Assembly (NCBI RefSeq): GCF_001424945.1
Contig: NZ_LMCW01000022.1
Coordinates: 1 to 61,041, forward strand
From: Rhizobium sp. Root1203
GTDB lineage: Bacteria > Pseudomonadota > Alphaproteobacteria > Rhizobiales > Rhizobiaceae
DNA: 61,041 bases
Direction: 5' to 3'
The position numbers and the translations under genes are program-made. This document shows, piece by piece, positions 1 through 8,947 of this stretch. Every line of letters starts with the position of its first letter. Position 1 is the stretch's first letter. The notes beneath the pieces are model-generated. The model was not told where the DNA came from, ran no database searches, and was given only the letters and a program-made list of their open reading frames with translations.

Positions 1-204
1 ATAAACATCCTCCTATCAGCGTCAGCCCCAGAACGATGTCCTCACTGCAGAATCCGCTTCAGATCGCCAAAATACATTCTGCCAAAGTAGTGCTAGAACG
101 TTTCGCTGAAACTCTTCCTGCCGTCGCTTCGTAGATCCTCATGTCCGTGAGGCGCCCAGGCATTCGGCCAGCGATCTGCAAGCGGACGCAAGAGGAGAAC
201 AATC

Positions 205-762
205 ATGATCAAGTCCGCACTGCGCACCATCGCGCTTGCAACTGCCGTGTCCGCACTCGCTTTCGCTGCGCAGGCCAAAAACCCCATGGTTGGCGGCGCC
301 GCAATGTATCCGACGAAGAATATCGTCGAGAACGCGGTGAATTCGAAGGATCACACGACACTGGTCGCCGCCGTCAAGGCGGCCGGTCTTGTCTCGACGC
401 TGGAGGGCAAGGGGCCGTTTACCGTCTTCGCACCGACCAACGAAGCCTTCGCGGCACTCCCGGCCGGCACGGTCGATACGCTGCTGAAGCCGGAGAACAA
501 GGCCAAGCTGACCAGGATACTCACCTGCCACGTCGTTGCGGCCGACGCGATGTCCAAGACGGTCGCCAAGATGATCAAGGATGACGGCGGCGAGCACGAC
601 ATCAAGACGGTCGGCGGCTGCGTGCTCAAGGCCAAGGAAAGCATGGGCAAGATCACGCTCACCGACGAGAGCGGCGGCGTGGCGCATGTAACCATCGCCG
701 ACGTAAAGCAGTCGAACGGCGTCATCCACGTCGTCGACAAGGTTCTGCTGCCGAAGATGTAA
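205..762 (+). CDS. secreted fasciclin (FAS1) domain protein
   Basis: This encodes a 185-residue exported protein with a single FAS1 domain. Residues 1-24 look like a signal peptide (basic start, hydrophobic run, AQA before a probable cleavage site). The FAS1 domain spans about residues 37-183; the motif TVFAPTNEAFAALPAG (73-88) and the C-terminal GVIHVVDKVLLP are the usual H1 and H2 signatures. FAS1 proteins are cell-surface or periplasmic adhesion proteins in many bacteria, but the role of the rhizobial single-domain forms is not settled. A GAGGAG ribosome site lies just before the ATG. It is a single gene, convergent with engB, and the two are separated by a GC-rich hairpin. Confidence 0.9.
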   Translation: MIKSALRTIALATAVSALAFAAQAKNPMVGGAAMYPTKNIVENAVNSKDHTTLVAAVKAAGLVSTLEGKGPFTVFAPTNEAFAALPAGTVDTLLKPENKAKLTRILTCHVVAADAMSKTVAKMIKDDGGEHDIKTVGGCVLKAKESMGKITLTDESGGVAHVTIADVKQSNGVIHVVDKVLLPKM

Positions 763-780
763 TCGAGTTCAGGCGGCTTT

Positions 781-812
781 AGGGGCGCCCCATTCCACCC
801 CGGGGCGCCTCT
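781..812. terminator. hairpin between convergent FAS1 gene and engB
   Basis: GGCGCCCC (784-791) pairs with GGGGCGCC (802-809), leaving a 10-base loop. A CTCTTTC run follows on the plus strand. It fills the 51-base gap between two convergent genes and probably ends the FAS1 transcript. Confidence 0.65.
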
Positions 813-813
813 T

Positions 814-1470
814 TCACTTCCAGTTGGCGATGCCGACGGTCTGCGCGATCGCTTCGCGCAGATCGTCCAGCCCCTCGCTCTTTTCGGAGGAGGTGGCGAC
901 GATGGCCGGATAGGCGGCCGGCCGCTTCTTGATCTTTTCAGCCGTGTCGGCGAGCAGCTGTATAACCGCAGGCGGCTTGATCTTGTCGGTCTTGGTCAGC
1001 ACGACCTGGTAGGAGACGGCGGCTTTGTCGAGCAGGTCCAGCACCTCGTCGTCGTTCTTCTTGATCCCATGGCGGCTGTCGATCAGCACGTAGACCCGCT
1101 TCAGCGTCGCGCGGCCGCGCAGGTAATCTAACACCAGCTTGGTCCACGCGTCCACATGCTCCTTCGGCGCCTGCGCATAGCCGTAGCCCGGCATGTCGAC
1201 CAGCGCCATCGGCGGCAGATCGCCGCCTTCGCCGGAATAACCCTCTGGCACGAAGTAGTTGAGCTCCTGCGTGCGCCCTGGCGTGTTGGACGTGCGCGCC
1301 AGCCCCTTGTGGCCGACGAGCGCGTTGATCAGCGACGACTTGCCGACATTCGAGCGGCCGGCGAACGCCACTTCCAGCGGCCCCTCCGGCGGCAGGAATT
1401 TCAGGGAAGGCACGCCACGGATGAAGATCCACGGGCGCCCGAAGAGCGGCTTGTCGTTGTTATCGGTCAT
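814..1470 (-). CDS. engB: ribosome biogenesis GTPase EngB/YsxC
   Basis: This is a 218-residue GTPase of the EngB (YihA/YsxC) family, needed for assembly of the 50S ribosomal subunit. All G motifs are visible: G1 GRSNVGKS (38-45), the switch region NTPGRTQ, G3 DMPGYGYA (92-99), G4 TKTDKIK and G5 ATSS near the C-terminus. Length and N-terminal extension are normal for alphaproteobacteria. It lies downstream of yidC on the same strand, but a strong hairpin at 1555-1580 separates them, so it may be transcribed partly on its own. Confidence 0.96.
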   Translation of the reverse strand: MTDNNDKPLFGRPWIFIRGVPSLKFLPPEGPLEVAFAGRSNVGKSSLINALVGHKGLARTSNTPGRTQELNYFVPEGYSGEGGDLPPMALVDMPGYGYAQAPKEHVDAWTKLVLDYLRGRATLKRVYVLIDSRHGIKKNDDEVLDLLDKAAVSYQVVLTKTDKIKPPAVIQLLADTAEKIKKRPAAYPAIVATSSEKSEGLDDLREAIAQTVGIANWK

Positions 1471-1554
1471 TCGGCCTTTTCCAGCGCGTCCAAATCCAGT
1501 GAACGTATGGCATTCAGGTTTCGGGTGATTTTGTCAACCGGTGGGCGGAAAAGA

Positions 1555-1580
1555 GAAAGCCCCGCCGAAGCGGGGCTTTC
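1555..1580 (-). terminator. rho-independent terminator after yidC
   Basis: A perfect 11-base stem, GAAAGCCCCGC (1555-1565) with GCGGGGCTTTC (1570-1580), has a CGAA tetraloop. It starts two bases after the yidC stop codon, and a T-rich tract (TCTCTTTTCC on the minus strand) follows. Confidence 0.85.
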
Positions 1581-1581
1581 G

Positions 1582-3378
1582 TCATTTTTCCGTCGGAGCC
1601 GGCTTTCGTCGGAACAGGCCCTTCAGATTGTCGAAGAGCTCGATCTTCACGCCATGGCGACGCATGATCACTCCCTGCTGGATCACCGAGAGGGTGTTGT
1701 TCCAGGCCCAGTAGATGACGAGGCCGGCTGGGAAGCTTGCCAGCATGAAGGTGAAGACCAGCGGCATCCAGTTGAAGATCATCGCCTGCGTCGGATCCGG
1801 CGGCGTCGGGTTCATGCGCATCTGCACGAACATCGTCACACCCATGATCAGCGGCCAGACGCCGAGATGCAGGAAGGTCGGAGCCGCAAACGGCAGCAGG
1901 CCGAAGAGGTTGATGAAGGAGGTCGGATCGGGCGCCGAAAGGTCCTGGATCCAGCCGAAGAACGGTGCGTGGCGCATCTCGATGGTGATGTAGATCACCT
2001 TGTAGAGCGAGAAAAAGATCGGAATCTGCAGCGCGATCGGCCAGCATCCGGCGATCGGATTGATCTTCTCTTCCTTGTAGAGCTGCATCGTCGCCTGCTG
2101 CAGGGCCATCCTGTCGTCGCCGAACTTGGCCTTCAGCTCTTCCATCTTCGGCTGCACGCGTTTCATGTTCGCCATCGACGCGTACTGCTTGCTGGCAAGC
2201 GGGAAGAACAGCGCCTTGACGACAATGGTCGTCATCAGGATCGCCACGCCGAAGTTGCCGAAGTAGCGGAAGAAGAAGTCCATCAGCCGGAACATCGGCT
2301 TCGTCAGGAAGTAGAACCAGCCCCAGTCGATCAGGCGGTCGAATTTCGGGATCGAATAGGTCTTCTCGTAACCGTCGATGACGGGAACTTCCTTGGCGCC
2401 GGCAAAGACGAGGTTCTTGAGCTCGACCGACTGGCCGGGCGCAACGGTGACCGCGTTCTGCTTGTAATCCGCCTGGAAGCGCGGCTGGCCGTCGGTGAAG
2501 TGGCTGAAGCGCGCGTCATAGGCCGTCTGCTGCGGCGGAATGATCGCCGCCGCCCAGTACTTGTCGGTGATCCCGAGCCAGCCGCCTGTTGCCGTGGCCG
2601 GCGCGACGGCTTCCTTCTCGACGGCAGCATACTTGCTCTCGATGAGGCTGTCGCCGATGACGCCGATGAAGCCTTCGTGCAGTACGTAGGTGCTGGCGAC
2701 CGCCGGCTTGTTGTAGCGCGTCACACGACCGTAGGAGGACAGCGCCGCTGGGGCCTGGCCGGCATTGGTGACCTTGTCCGTGACGGTGAACATGTAGTGC
2801 TCGTCGACGGAGATCGTGCGGGCAAACGTAATGCCCTTGTCGTTGGTGTAGGTCAGCGTGACCGGCGCCTTCTCCGTCAGCTTCGCGCCTTCCGGCGCGG
2901 TCCACACGGTGGAGGGGCCCGGAACGCTGCCGGTGGCCTCGTCGCCGATGTAGCCGAGCTCGGCAAAGTAGCCATCCTTGGTTTCGGACGGGCTGAAGAG
3001 GGTGATGATCGGGCTCGAATCGTCCACGGTCTCGTGGTAGCCCTTGAGCTTCAGGTCGTCGAGGCGAGCGCCCGCAAGATTGATGGAGCCGGAAAGCGCC
3101 GGGGTGTCGATCGCCACGCGCGGGTTCTTGGCGAGTGCATCGGCAAGCGTGGTCGTGGCCGGCGCCTGGCCGGTCGGGGCCGCGCCGTTCGTCTGCGCGG
3201 TCGTCGCGCCGCCGGCGGCCGGCGTCTGCGTTTGCTCGGTGTGCTGCTGCGCCTTCTGGGCAAGCTCGGCCTTGCGCTGAGCCTCGATGCGCGGGTTCAT
3301 GTACAGGAATTGCCACCCGAGAACGATCAGCACGGAGAGGGCGATCGCAATGAAGTAGTTGCGGTTGTTTTGCATCAT
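1582..3378 (-). CDS. yidC: membrane protein insertase YidC
   Basis: This 598-residue protein is the Oxa1/YidC insertase, which places membrane proteins in the inner membrane with or without SecYEG. It has an N-terminal membrane helix (about residues 9-26), a large periplasmic domain with an Ala/Thr/Gln-rich linker (about 35-80), and the conserved C-terminal insertase core with its membrane helices from about residue 360 to 580. The tail is basic (KGLFRRKPAP), as expected for ribosome contact. The ATG overlaps the rnpA stop codon (ATGA), so the two are translationally coupled. A second ATG lies in frame immediately after the first. Confidence 0.97.
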   Translation of the reverse strand: MMQNNRNYFIAIALSVLIVLGWQFLYMNPRIEAQRKAELAQKAQQHTEQTQTPAAGGATTAQTNGAAPTGQAPATTTLADALAKNPRVAIDTPALSGSINLAGARLDDLKLKGYHETVDDSSPIITLFSPSETKDGYFAELGYIGDEATGSVPGPSTVWTAPEGAKLTEKAPVTLTYTNDKGITFARTISVDEHYMFTVTDKVTNAGQAPAALSSYGRVTRYNKPAVASTYVLHEGFIGVIGDSLIESKYAAVEKEAVAPATATGGWLGITDKYWAAAIIPPQQTAYDARFSHFTDGQPRFQADYKQNAVTVAPGQSVELKNLVFAGAKEVPVIDGYEKTYSIPKFDRLIDWGWFYFLTKPMFRLMDFFFRYFGNFGVAILMTTIVVKALFFPLASKQYASMANMKRVQPKMEELKAKFGDDRMALQQATMQLYKEEKINPIAGCWPIALQIPIFFSLYKVIYITIEMRHAPFFGWIQDLSAPDPTSFINLFGLLPFAAPTFLHLGVWPLIMGVTMFVQMRMNPTPPDPTQAMIFNWMPLVFTFMLASFPAGLVIYWAWNNTLSVIQQGVIMRRHGVKIELFDNLKGLFRRKPAPTEK

Positions 3379-3776
3379 ACGTTCCTGGGGCGGCCGTCTC
3401 CGGACCGCTTGTGTTTCGGCTTTGTCTCGACGCGAGCTTTGAGCTCTGCGGCTAATTCTGTGAAGGATGCTTTGAGCACGTCCCTTCGCGCGACAACCAC
3501 ATAGTCGTGTCCGGGCTGCATTGCAAACCCTGCATGAAGTCGCACTGCCTCTTTAAGGCGCCGTCTCATGCGGTTTCGTTCGACCGAGTTGCCGTGTTTC
3601 TTGGTGACGGTGAAGCCGACGCGGGCTTCGGTCTCGGGTTCTTTCCGATCGAGGACCTCGAGTAGGAAGAAGCCGCCTCTGCGTTTTTCGCCATTGCGAA
3701 CAGCAAGAAACTGCGGGCGGCTTTTCAGCCGCCCGGCAGTGTTTTTGGGTTCTTTCGTCGTCAATTCGCCCGCCAT
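3375..3776 (-). CDS. rnpA: ribonuclease P protein component
   Basis: This is the protein subunit of RNase P, which trims the 5' ends of precursor tRNAs together with the RNA subunit. The chosen start (ATG at 3776, protein beginning MAGELTTKEP) gives 133 residues, the normal alphaproteobacterial size. A longer frame runs upstream, but it would overlap rpmH. The signature SVERNRMRRRLKEA with the basic RNR core is clear, preceded by ARVGFTVTKKHG. The gene lies 19 bases after rpmH and overlaps yidC by four bases, the widely conserved rpmH-rnpA-yidC order. Confidence 0.95.
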   Translation of the reverse strand: MAGELTTKEPKNTAGRLKSRPQFLAVRNGEKRRGGFFLLEVLDRKEPETEARVGFTVTKKHGNSVERNRMRRRLKEAVRLHAGFAMQPGHDYVVVARRDVLKASFTELAAELKARVETKPKHKRSGDGRPRNV

Positions 3777-3795
3777 CTTATCGGGCAATTCCGGC

Positions 3796-3930
3796 TTAAG
3801 CCGAAAGACGCTTGCGGCCGCGGCCGCGGCGAGCAACGATGACCTTGCGGCCGCCCTTGGTAGCCATACGTGCACGGAAACCGTGACGGCGCTTGCGAAC
3901 AAGCTTAGATGGTTGGTAGGTACGCTTCAT
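3796..3930 (-). CDS. rpmH: 50S ribosomal protein L34
   Basis: A 44-codon gene encoding L34, one of the smallest and most basic ribosomal proteins. The translation starts MKRTYQPSKLVRKRRHGF and ends GRGRKRLSA, which is diagnostic of the family at full length. It is the first gene of the rpmH-rnpA-yidC group, and its promoter must lie in the AT-richer stretch above 3930 on the minus strand. Confidence 0.97.
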   Translation of the reverse strand: MKRTYQPSKLVRKRRHGFRARMATKGGRKVIVARRGRGRKRLSA

Positions 3931-4377
3931 TTATTTTAAACACCGCGGAGTGCGGCCCTTCTTGAATTTGCATAAAGCAAGGAGCGTTGTTTTTCGAACG
4001 GGCGAGGCTATCAAAAGCCTTGTATGACCGGACGTGCGGCGGCTTATACGGATGAAGGTCGCGAAAGTCAATTATCGCCCGGATTTTCCGGATTTGCCAA
4101 ATTTCACGTCAGAATGCCGCCGGCCCGTTAAGGTTTGTGGCTGGGGGCAGATCTTTGGTCTGCGTGAATTTATTCTCCGGTTTCAACCGATCCGCGCATC
4201 TTCGGGCGCCGTCCGTCCCACTGGGCGCAAAAAATGACGTGCCAATGACTAAGTACGGGTAATTTTTTGTAGTGCCGCGACCAAGCATCAGAAATCTCAC
4301 GTTAATTTATTTAGGCCAAATTTAGCTATCAGCCGGATAGCTTTCCCGGCGCGTCATCAGTTCCGGGGGGTCATCCT
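3931..4377. other. 447-base intergenic region between rpmH and chemoreceptor gene
   Basis: This stretch separates divergent genes and is more AT-rich than its surroundings. It must contain the rpmH promoter (minus strand) and the chemoreceptor promoter (plus strand), but I cannot fix either one with confidence. A possible 67-codon frame at 4034-4237 has no ribosome site and no recognisable protein, so I do not call it a gene. Confidence 0.5.
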
Positions 4378-6375
4378 TTGAAAATTCGCGGTAAGATCAA
4401 TCTACTCGTCTCGGCCATGTGCGGCGTCGCGCTGCTGATCGGTGCGACGGCATTGTGGGCAGTGCATCAATACGACCAGAATCTCTCGGCCTACGAGGAC
4501 GCCGCTGAGCGCGCCTATGCCGGCGAGCGGCTGAACCGTTTCGTGACCGCCACGGTCATGGAGGCCCGCGGTATCTATGGTGCGCCGTCGACGAAGGAAG
4601 CGGGGGCTTTCGCCAAGGGTCTGCTGACCGATCTCGACCAGATTGACAAGGTAATCGCCTCCTGGGCGCCGCTGGTCCCGGCAGAGCAGAAGGACGCCTT
4701 CAAAAAGCTGACCGCTCGCGCCAAGGAATTCCGCGCCTTCCGCGCTGAGACCGCGCGTCTTGGTACCGAGGTCAATCCTCAGGCGGCCAACGAACAGGGC
4801 AACAACGATGCCAACCGCGCAAACCGCAAGGCCTTCCAGGCCGAGATCGACGCGGTCGTTGCGACCGACAAGGCGACCCTCGATGCGGTCAACCTGCTGG
4901 TCGAGACCTCGCGCGCCTCGATCCTCTGGCTGGTCCTCGGCATCACCGCCGTCGGTATTGCCGTTGGAATAGGCATGGGCTTCTACATCGGCACCATCCA
5001 GCTCAGCCGCCCGATCAAGAAGGTCACCGACGCGATCAAGGAAGTCGCCGATGGCAACTTCGATGCCGACGTGCCCTTTGCCGGCCGCCAGGATGAAATC
5101 GGCGAGATGGCCGCTGCCGTCGCGGTCTTCAAGGAAAACGGCCTGGCCGTGCGCCGCATGAATGCGCAGGAGGCCGCCATGCGTGCCAAGAGCGACGATC
5201 TGCAATCCAGCATGTCGGTCGTCGTTGCCGCTGCCGCCGCAGGCGATTTCAGCCGCCGGATCGACAAGGATTATGGCGACGCAAACCTCAACCAGTTCGC
5301 CGGCAACATCAATCACCTGCTGTCGAGCGTCGATGGCGGCGTCGGCGAAACCCGTCGCGTTATCGCCAGCCTCTCGGAAGGCGATCTCACGCAGACGATG
5401 CGCGGCAATTTCCAGGGCGCCTTCGCCGAGCTGCAGCAGAACGTCAACAGCACCTTCGCGACCCTGCAGTCGACGATGCGCGAGGTTCGCGAGACCGCCG
5501 AAGGGTTCCACGGCAACACCAACGAACTGCGTGCGGCCAGTGACGACCTTTCCAAGCGCACCGAACAGCAGGCCGCCGCGCTTGAGGAGACCTCCGCAGC
5601 GCTCGACGAGATTACCGCCGTCGTCAACAACTCGACGGAACGCGCTCAGGAAGCCAGTGTCATGGTGTCCGAAGCCAAGGACGATGCCGGCAAGTCGGGT
5701 ATCGTCGTCCGCAATGCCGTCGATGCCATGGGCCGCATCGAGCAGGCTTCGAGGGAAATCAGCCAGATCATCAACGTGATCGACGAGATCGCCTTCCAGA
5801 CCAACCTTCTGGCGCTGAACGCCGGCGTCGAGGCAGCGCGCGCCGGCGAAGCCGGCAAGGGCTTTGCCGTCGTCGCTCAGGAAGTGCGCGAGCTGGCCCA
5901 GCGTTCCGCAACTGCCGCCAAGGACATCAAGGGTCTCATCACCAAGTCCGGCGACGAGGTGCAGGTCGGCGTCAAGCTGGTCCAGGCGACCGGTGAAGCG
6001 CTGTCGCAGATCGAACGGCGCGTCAACGCGATCAACGATCATATCCATTCGATCGCGACTGCCGCCAAGGAACAGGCGACCGGCCTCAAGGAAGTCAACA
6101 CCGCCGTCAACCAGATGGACCAGGTAACCCAGCAGAACGCCGCGATGGTGGAAGAAACCTCTGCCGCGACGCACAAGCTCTCCGGCGAGGCCGATGGTCT
6201 CGTGCGCCTCATCTCCCGCTTCAAGGTGTCCAACGCGCCGGCAGCGCCCATTGCCGTTGCTCGCCACCAGGAGCATCGCGCCGTCGCCTCTCCGGCCCGC
6301 CGCGCCATGGGTACGGTGGCGCGTGCCTTCAACGGCAACGCCGCCGTCGCCGATCAGAGCTGGGAAGAGTTCTGA
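4378..6375 (+). CDS. methyl-accepting chemotaxis protein
   Basis: A 665-residue inner-membrane chemoreceptor. A first membrane helix (about 10-29) is followed by a helical periplasmic sensor of about 150 residues, a second membrane helix (about 181-205), a HAMP domain (about 207-260), a further HAMP-like stretch and the long signalling coiled coil. The hairpin tip, around residues 468-495, contains IAFQTNLLALNAGVEAARAG, the CheA/CheW contact site. The protein ends in SWEEF, which resembles the NWETF pentapeptide tether for CheR and CheB. The start is TTG, eight bases after a GGGGGG run; homology supports the MKIRGKINLL beginning. No che genes are adjacent, so it is a stand-alone receptor. Its ligand cannot be told from sequence. 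Confidence 0.93.
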   Translation: MKIRGKINLLVSAMCGVALLIGATALWAVHQYDQNLSAYEDAAERAYAGERLNRFVTATVMEARGIYGAPSTKEAGAFAKGLLTDLDQIDKVIASWAPLVPAEQKDAFKKLTARAKEFRAFRAETARLGTEVNPQAANEQGNNDANRANRKAFQAEIDAVVATDKATLDAVNLLVETSRASILWLVLGITAVGIAVGIGMGFYIGTIQLSRPIKKVTDAIKEVADGNFDADVPFAGRQDEIGEMAAAVAVFKENGLAVRRMNAQEAAMRAKSDDLQSSMSVVVAAAAAGDFSRRIDKDYGDANLNQFAGNINHLLSSVDGGVGETRRVIASLSEGDLTQTMRGNFQGAFAELQQNVNSTFATLQSTMREVRETAEGFHGNTNELRAASDDLSKRTEQQAAALEETSAALDEITAVVNNSTERAQEASVMVSEAKDDAGKSGIVVRNAVDAMGRIEQASREISQIINVIDEIAFQTNLLALNAGVEAARAGEAGKGFAVVAQEVRELAQRSATAAKDIKGLITKSGDEVQVGVKLVQATGEALSQIERRVNAINDHIHSIATAAKEQATGLKEVNTAVNQMDQVTQQNAAMVEETSAATHKLSGEADGLVRLISRFKVSNAPAAPIAVARHQEHRAVASPARRAMGTVARAFNGNAAVADQSWEEF

Positions 6376-6397
6376 TCCCAGTCGAACCGACACTGAA

Positions 6398-6421
6398 AAC
6401 GCCGCCTCCGGGCGGCGTTTT
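6398..6421 (+). terminator. terminator after chemoreceptor gene
   Basis: A nine-base stem, AACGCCGCC (6398-6406) with GGCGGCGTT (6411-6419), has a four-base loop and runs into TTTTTC. It lies 22 bases after the stop codon. Confidence 0.85.
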
Positions 6422-6524
6422 TCGTTGCGGCGACATGCCTCTGCTCGCGGAGATTTGAAAGCGCGCTCTTATGGTCTAGTATAGAGGCTTGGCATAGCGC
6501 CAGTCGCCGAGCGGACAAGAGACG

Positions 6525-8045
6525 ATGCGAGCCCAGGATCAAGGCGACAATCTTGCTGAAACCCCGACGCCGGCCTCCGAGGCCGCCGCCGCGTGCAGTG
6601 GCTCCGGCAAGTTCAGCGGGCTCTCCGGCAAACTTCTCTGGCTGACGGTCGTCTGCATCATGCTTGCCGAAGTGCTGATCTTCTTTCCATCGGTCGCCAG
6701 CATGCGTCTGCGCTGGCTGGACGAGAGGTTGAACGCCGCCGCCGCCGCCGCCATCGTCATCGATGGCCTGCAGCCGGTGGAACTTCCGCGCGCCCTGCAG
6801 AAGGAAACGCTGGAGGCGACCGGCACCAAGGCGATCGTGCTGCGCAAGGACGGCACATCGCGGCTCCTCGCGACCGCCGACATGCCGACCTCCGTCGACG
6901 AGCAGTACGACCTCACCGACGTGCCGGCGGTGACCGCGATCCGCGATGCGCTCGACACCCTGATCTTCGGCGGCAACCGCATGATCCGCGTCTACGGCCC
7001 CGTGCAGGATACCAATACCGGCGTCGAAGTGGTGATGAAGGACAAGTATCTGCGCAACGCGATGCTCGTCTATTCGCGCAACGTCTTTCTGTTGTCGATC
7101 CTGATCTCGCTTTTCACCGCGACGCTCGTGTTCTTCGCCATCAACCGCATTCTGATCCGTCCGATCCGCAGGCTGACCGGCAGCATGCAGCAGTTTTCCG
7201 CCGATCCGGAAAACCCCGGCAACGTTTTCGTCGACGATGGCGGGCGCGATGAGCTCGCCGTTGCCGGAAGGCATCTGACTGCCATGCAGACGGAACTGCA
7301 GAAAACGCTGAAGCAGCAGAAGAATCTTGCCGCCCTCGGCCTCGCCGTCTCCAAGATCAATCACGACATGCGAAACATCCTCGCCTCGGCGCAGCTGATG
7401 TCGGACCGGCTCGTCGATGTCGACGATCCCCTGGTCAAGCGCTTCGCACCGAAGCTGCTGCGTACGATCGACCGTGCCGTCGGCTATACGACAGAGGTGC
7501 TGTCCTATGGTCAGGCCAGCGAATCCGCGCCGCGCCGGCGCAGGCTGCAACTCTCCGCGCTGGTCGAGGACGTCAAGGACATGCTGGCGATCGACGCACA
7601 AAGCGGTGTCGAATTCGTCGAGCAGATCGGCCCGGATATCGAGGTCGATGCCGACAACGAGCAGCTCTTCCGTGTCATCCACAACCTCTGCCGCAACGCG
7701 CTGCAGGCCCTGACGGCGACGACCGGGCAAGGCGATCAGGCAGGCGCCAGACGCATCACCATATCGGCCCAGCGGGTGGGAAGCGTCGTCAGCATAACGG
7801 TCGACGATACGGGCCCGGGCATGCCTGAAAAAGCCAGGCAGAACCTCTTTGCTGCCTTCCGGGGCTCGGCGCGCTCCGGCGGCACGGGGCTCGGGCTGGC
7901 GATTGCGCGCGAGCTTGTGCTGGCCCACGGCGGAACGATCGCTCTTGTGGAAAAACCCTCTGTCGGAACGCAGTTTCGCATCGAAATTCCGGATCGCCCG
8001 GTTTCGTTGGATGACTACCGCGGTCGCAGCCACATTGAAAAGTGA
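6525..8045 (+). CDS. sensor histidine kinase (orphan)
   Basis: A 506-residue membrane sensor kinase. There are two membrane helices (about 38-58 and 186-210) around a periplasmic domain of about 125 residues, a HAMP linker, and a cytoplasmic kinase core. The phospho-acceptor region reads SKINHDMRN with the histidine near residue 281. The ATPase domain shows the N box NLCRNALQAL, the G1 box DDTGPGMP and the G2 box GGTGLGLAIARE. The H box HDMRN differs from the common HExxN form. No response regulator is adjacent, so its partner is encoded elsewhere. The next gene downstream is a tRNA. Confidence 0.9.
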   Translation: MRAQDQGDNLAETPTPASEAAAACSGSGKFSGLSGKLLWLTVVCIMLAEVLIFFPSVASMRLRWLDERLNAAAAAAIVIDGLQPVELPRALQKETLEATGTKAIVLRKDGTSRLLATADMPTSVDEQYDLTDVPAVTAIRDALDTLIFGGNRMIRVYGPVQDTNTGVEVVMKDKYLRNAMLVYSRNVFLLSILISLFTATLVFFAINRILIRPIRRLTGSMQQFSADPENPGNVFVDDGGRDELAVAGRHLTAMQTELQKTLKQQKNLAALGLAVSKINHDMRNILASAQLMSDRLVDVDDPLVKRFAPKLLRTIDRAVGYTTEVLSYGQASESAPRRRRLQLSALVEDVKDMLAIDAQSGVEFVEQIGPDIEVDADNEQLFRVIHNLCRNALQALTATTGQGDQAGARRITISAQRVGSVVSITVDDTGPGMPEKARQNLFAAFRGSARSGGTGLGLAIARELVLAHGGTIALVEKPSVGTQFRIEIPDRPVSLDDYRGRSHIEK

Positions 8046-8168
8046 AGTAATTTCCGCATCGAGGCAGCTCCGGCATCAATCTTCCGATTTTTTCAGAAAC
8101 CCTATTGCATTCCCCCAAAGGACCCTTTAGAGAACCGCCAACCAAGCGGTACAGCCGCTTCCGGTTAC

Positions 8169-8245
8169 GCACCCGTAGCTCAGCTGGATAGAGCACCAGA
8201 CTACGAATCTGGGGGTCAGGAGTTCGAATCTCTTCGGGTGCGCCA
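8169..8245 (+). tRNA. tRNA-Arg (anticodon ACG)
   Basis: A 77-base cloverleaf. The acceptor stem GCACCCG (8169-8175) pairs with CGGGTGC (8235-8241), followed by discriminator G and an encoded CCA (8243-8245). The anticodon stem CCAGA/TCTGG encloses the loop CTACGAA, giving anticodon ACG (8203-8205). Its A34 is normally converted to inosine so that it reads CGU, CGC and CGA. The T arm contains GTTCGAATC. I found no repeat of its 3' end in the window that would mark an integrated element. Confidence 0.97.
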
Positions 8246-8555
8246 TTTTCTTTCCTAGCCATTTTTGATCGGGACATCTTCCGGCCCCAACGATGATTGT
8301 CTCTGTCGTTGTTGAAAATCAGCATGATGCGACATGTCAGGAATGTGCTTGGTTGCCGGTATCAGGATCACGTCCGCAACGGACGCGTCGTTTGCGCAAG
8401 AGCTTGCATCCTTGCATTAGGTGCCCAACGCAGGCTTGCCCGGTTCAGCCGCCGGACGGCGCCCGCGCTAGCCTGGCGCAATGTTGTGCGGCGATGGTGG
8501 CGCCTTGCCGTCCGCTGGGGCAGGCAACGTCGTGGTGCAGCGCCGGAGGGAATGC
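8246..8555. other. 310-base region between tRNA-Arg and lipoprotein gene
   Basis: Several short frames overlap here on both strands, but none has a convincing ribosome site or a recognisable product. The right end must hold the lipoprotein gene promoter; I cannot identify it. Confidence 0.4.
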
Positions 8556-8873
8556 ATGCTGAGTAAGATGGTTCGGGCGCTTGCACTTGGAGCGGGGCTC
8601 GCCGTGCTTGCCGGCTGCGTCGCCGACGCGCCCACCCTTGTCCCCATTGCCTTGACCGATCCGCCGCTCAATCCACCGGGTATTGCCCACAATATCTGCA
8701 CGAGGGATGGGAACTTCATGTATCGCGAAGCCCGCAAGCAATATGAGTTGCGCGCGCAGATGGGCCGATATCCGATCGACCTAGCCAACGAGGAGCAGCA
8801 GGCAACAGCGGCAGCCCATCGCCAGTACGTGACCTGCATTTCCAGCCAGGGCTACCGCGCCTACGACCGGTAG
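8556..8873 (+). CDS. small lipoprotein of unknown function
   Basis: A 105-residue predicted lipoprotein. The signal sequence begins MLSKMVRALALG and ends in the lipobox LAGC, with the lipidated cysteine at about residue 21. The mature part has three further cysteines or pairs near ICTRDG and YVTCISSQGY and is rich in charged residues; I do not recognise a domain. The chosen ATG at 8556 follows a GGAGGG ribosome site at 8545-8550. A longer in-frame start at 8481 would place 25 non-signal residues before the lipobox and is unlikely. Confidence 0.75.
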   Translation: MLSKMVRALALGAGLAVLAGCVADAPTLVPIALTDPPLNPPGIAHNICTRDGNFMYREARKQYELRAQMGRYPIDLANEEQQATAAAHRQYVTCISSQGYRAYDR

Positions 8874-8947
8874 ACCCGCCGGCTGTTCTCTCATCACGCG
8901 CAATCGCCTCCGATCACGAGTGCTCGAGGTCGCGTGTGATCGTGGAA

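Noticed and set aside
1..204. Possible gene fragment at the left edge
   Set aside because: Only short frames are present, without a ribosome site or homology I recognise; probably the promoter region of the FAS1 gene.
1156..3504. 782-codon open frame on the plus strand
   Set aside because: It is antisense to engB and yidC, which have clear family motifs. The translation is rich in Arg, His and Asp, as expected from the complement of GC-rich coding DNA.
4034..4237. 67-codon frame between rpmH and the chemoreceptor
   Set aside because: It has no ribosome site, an unusual composition and no recognisable features.
4402..6393. 663-codon open frame on the minus strand
   Set aside because: It lies opposite the chemoreceptor gene, whose motifs and codon pattern are convincing. 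The antisense translation has no recognisable domain.
6354..8033. 559-codon open frame on the minus strand
   Set aside because: It is antisense to the histidine kinase, with shadow composition and no family match.
8169..8555. tRNA-Arg as an integration site for a genomic island
   Set aside because: No integrase gene follows, and I found no second copy of the tRNA 3' end in the window.
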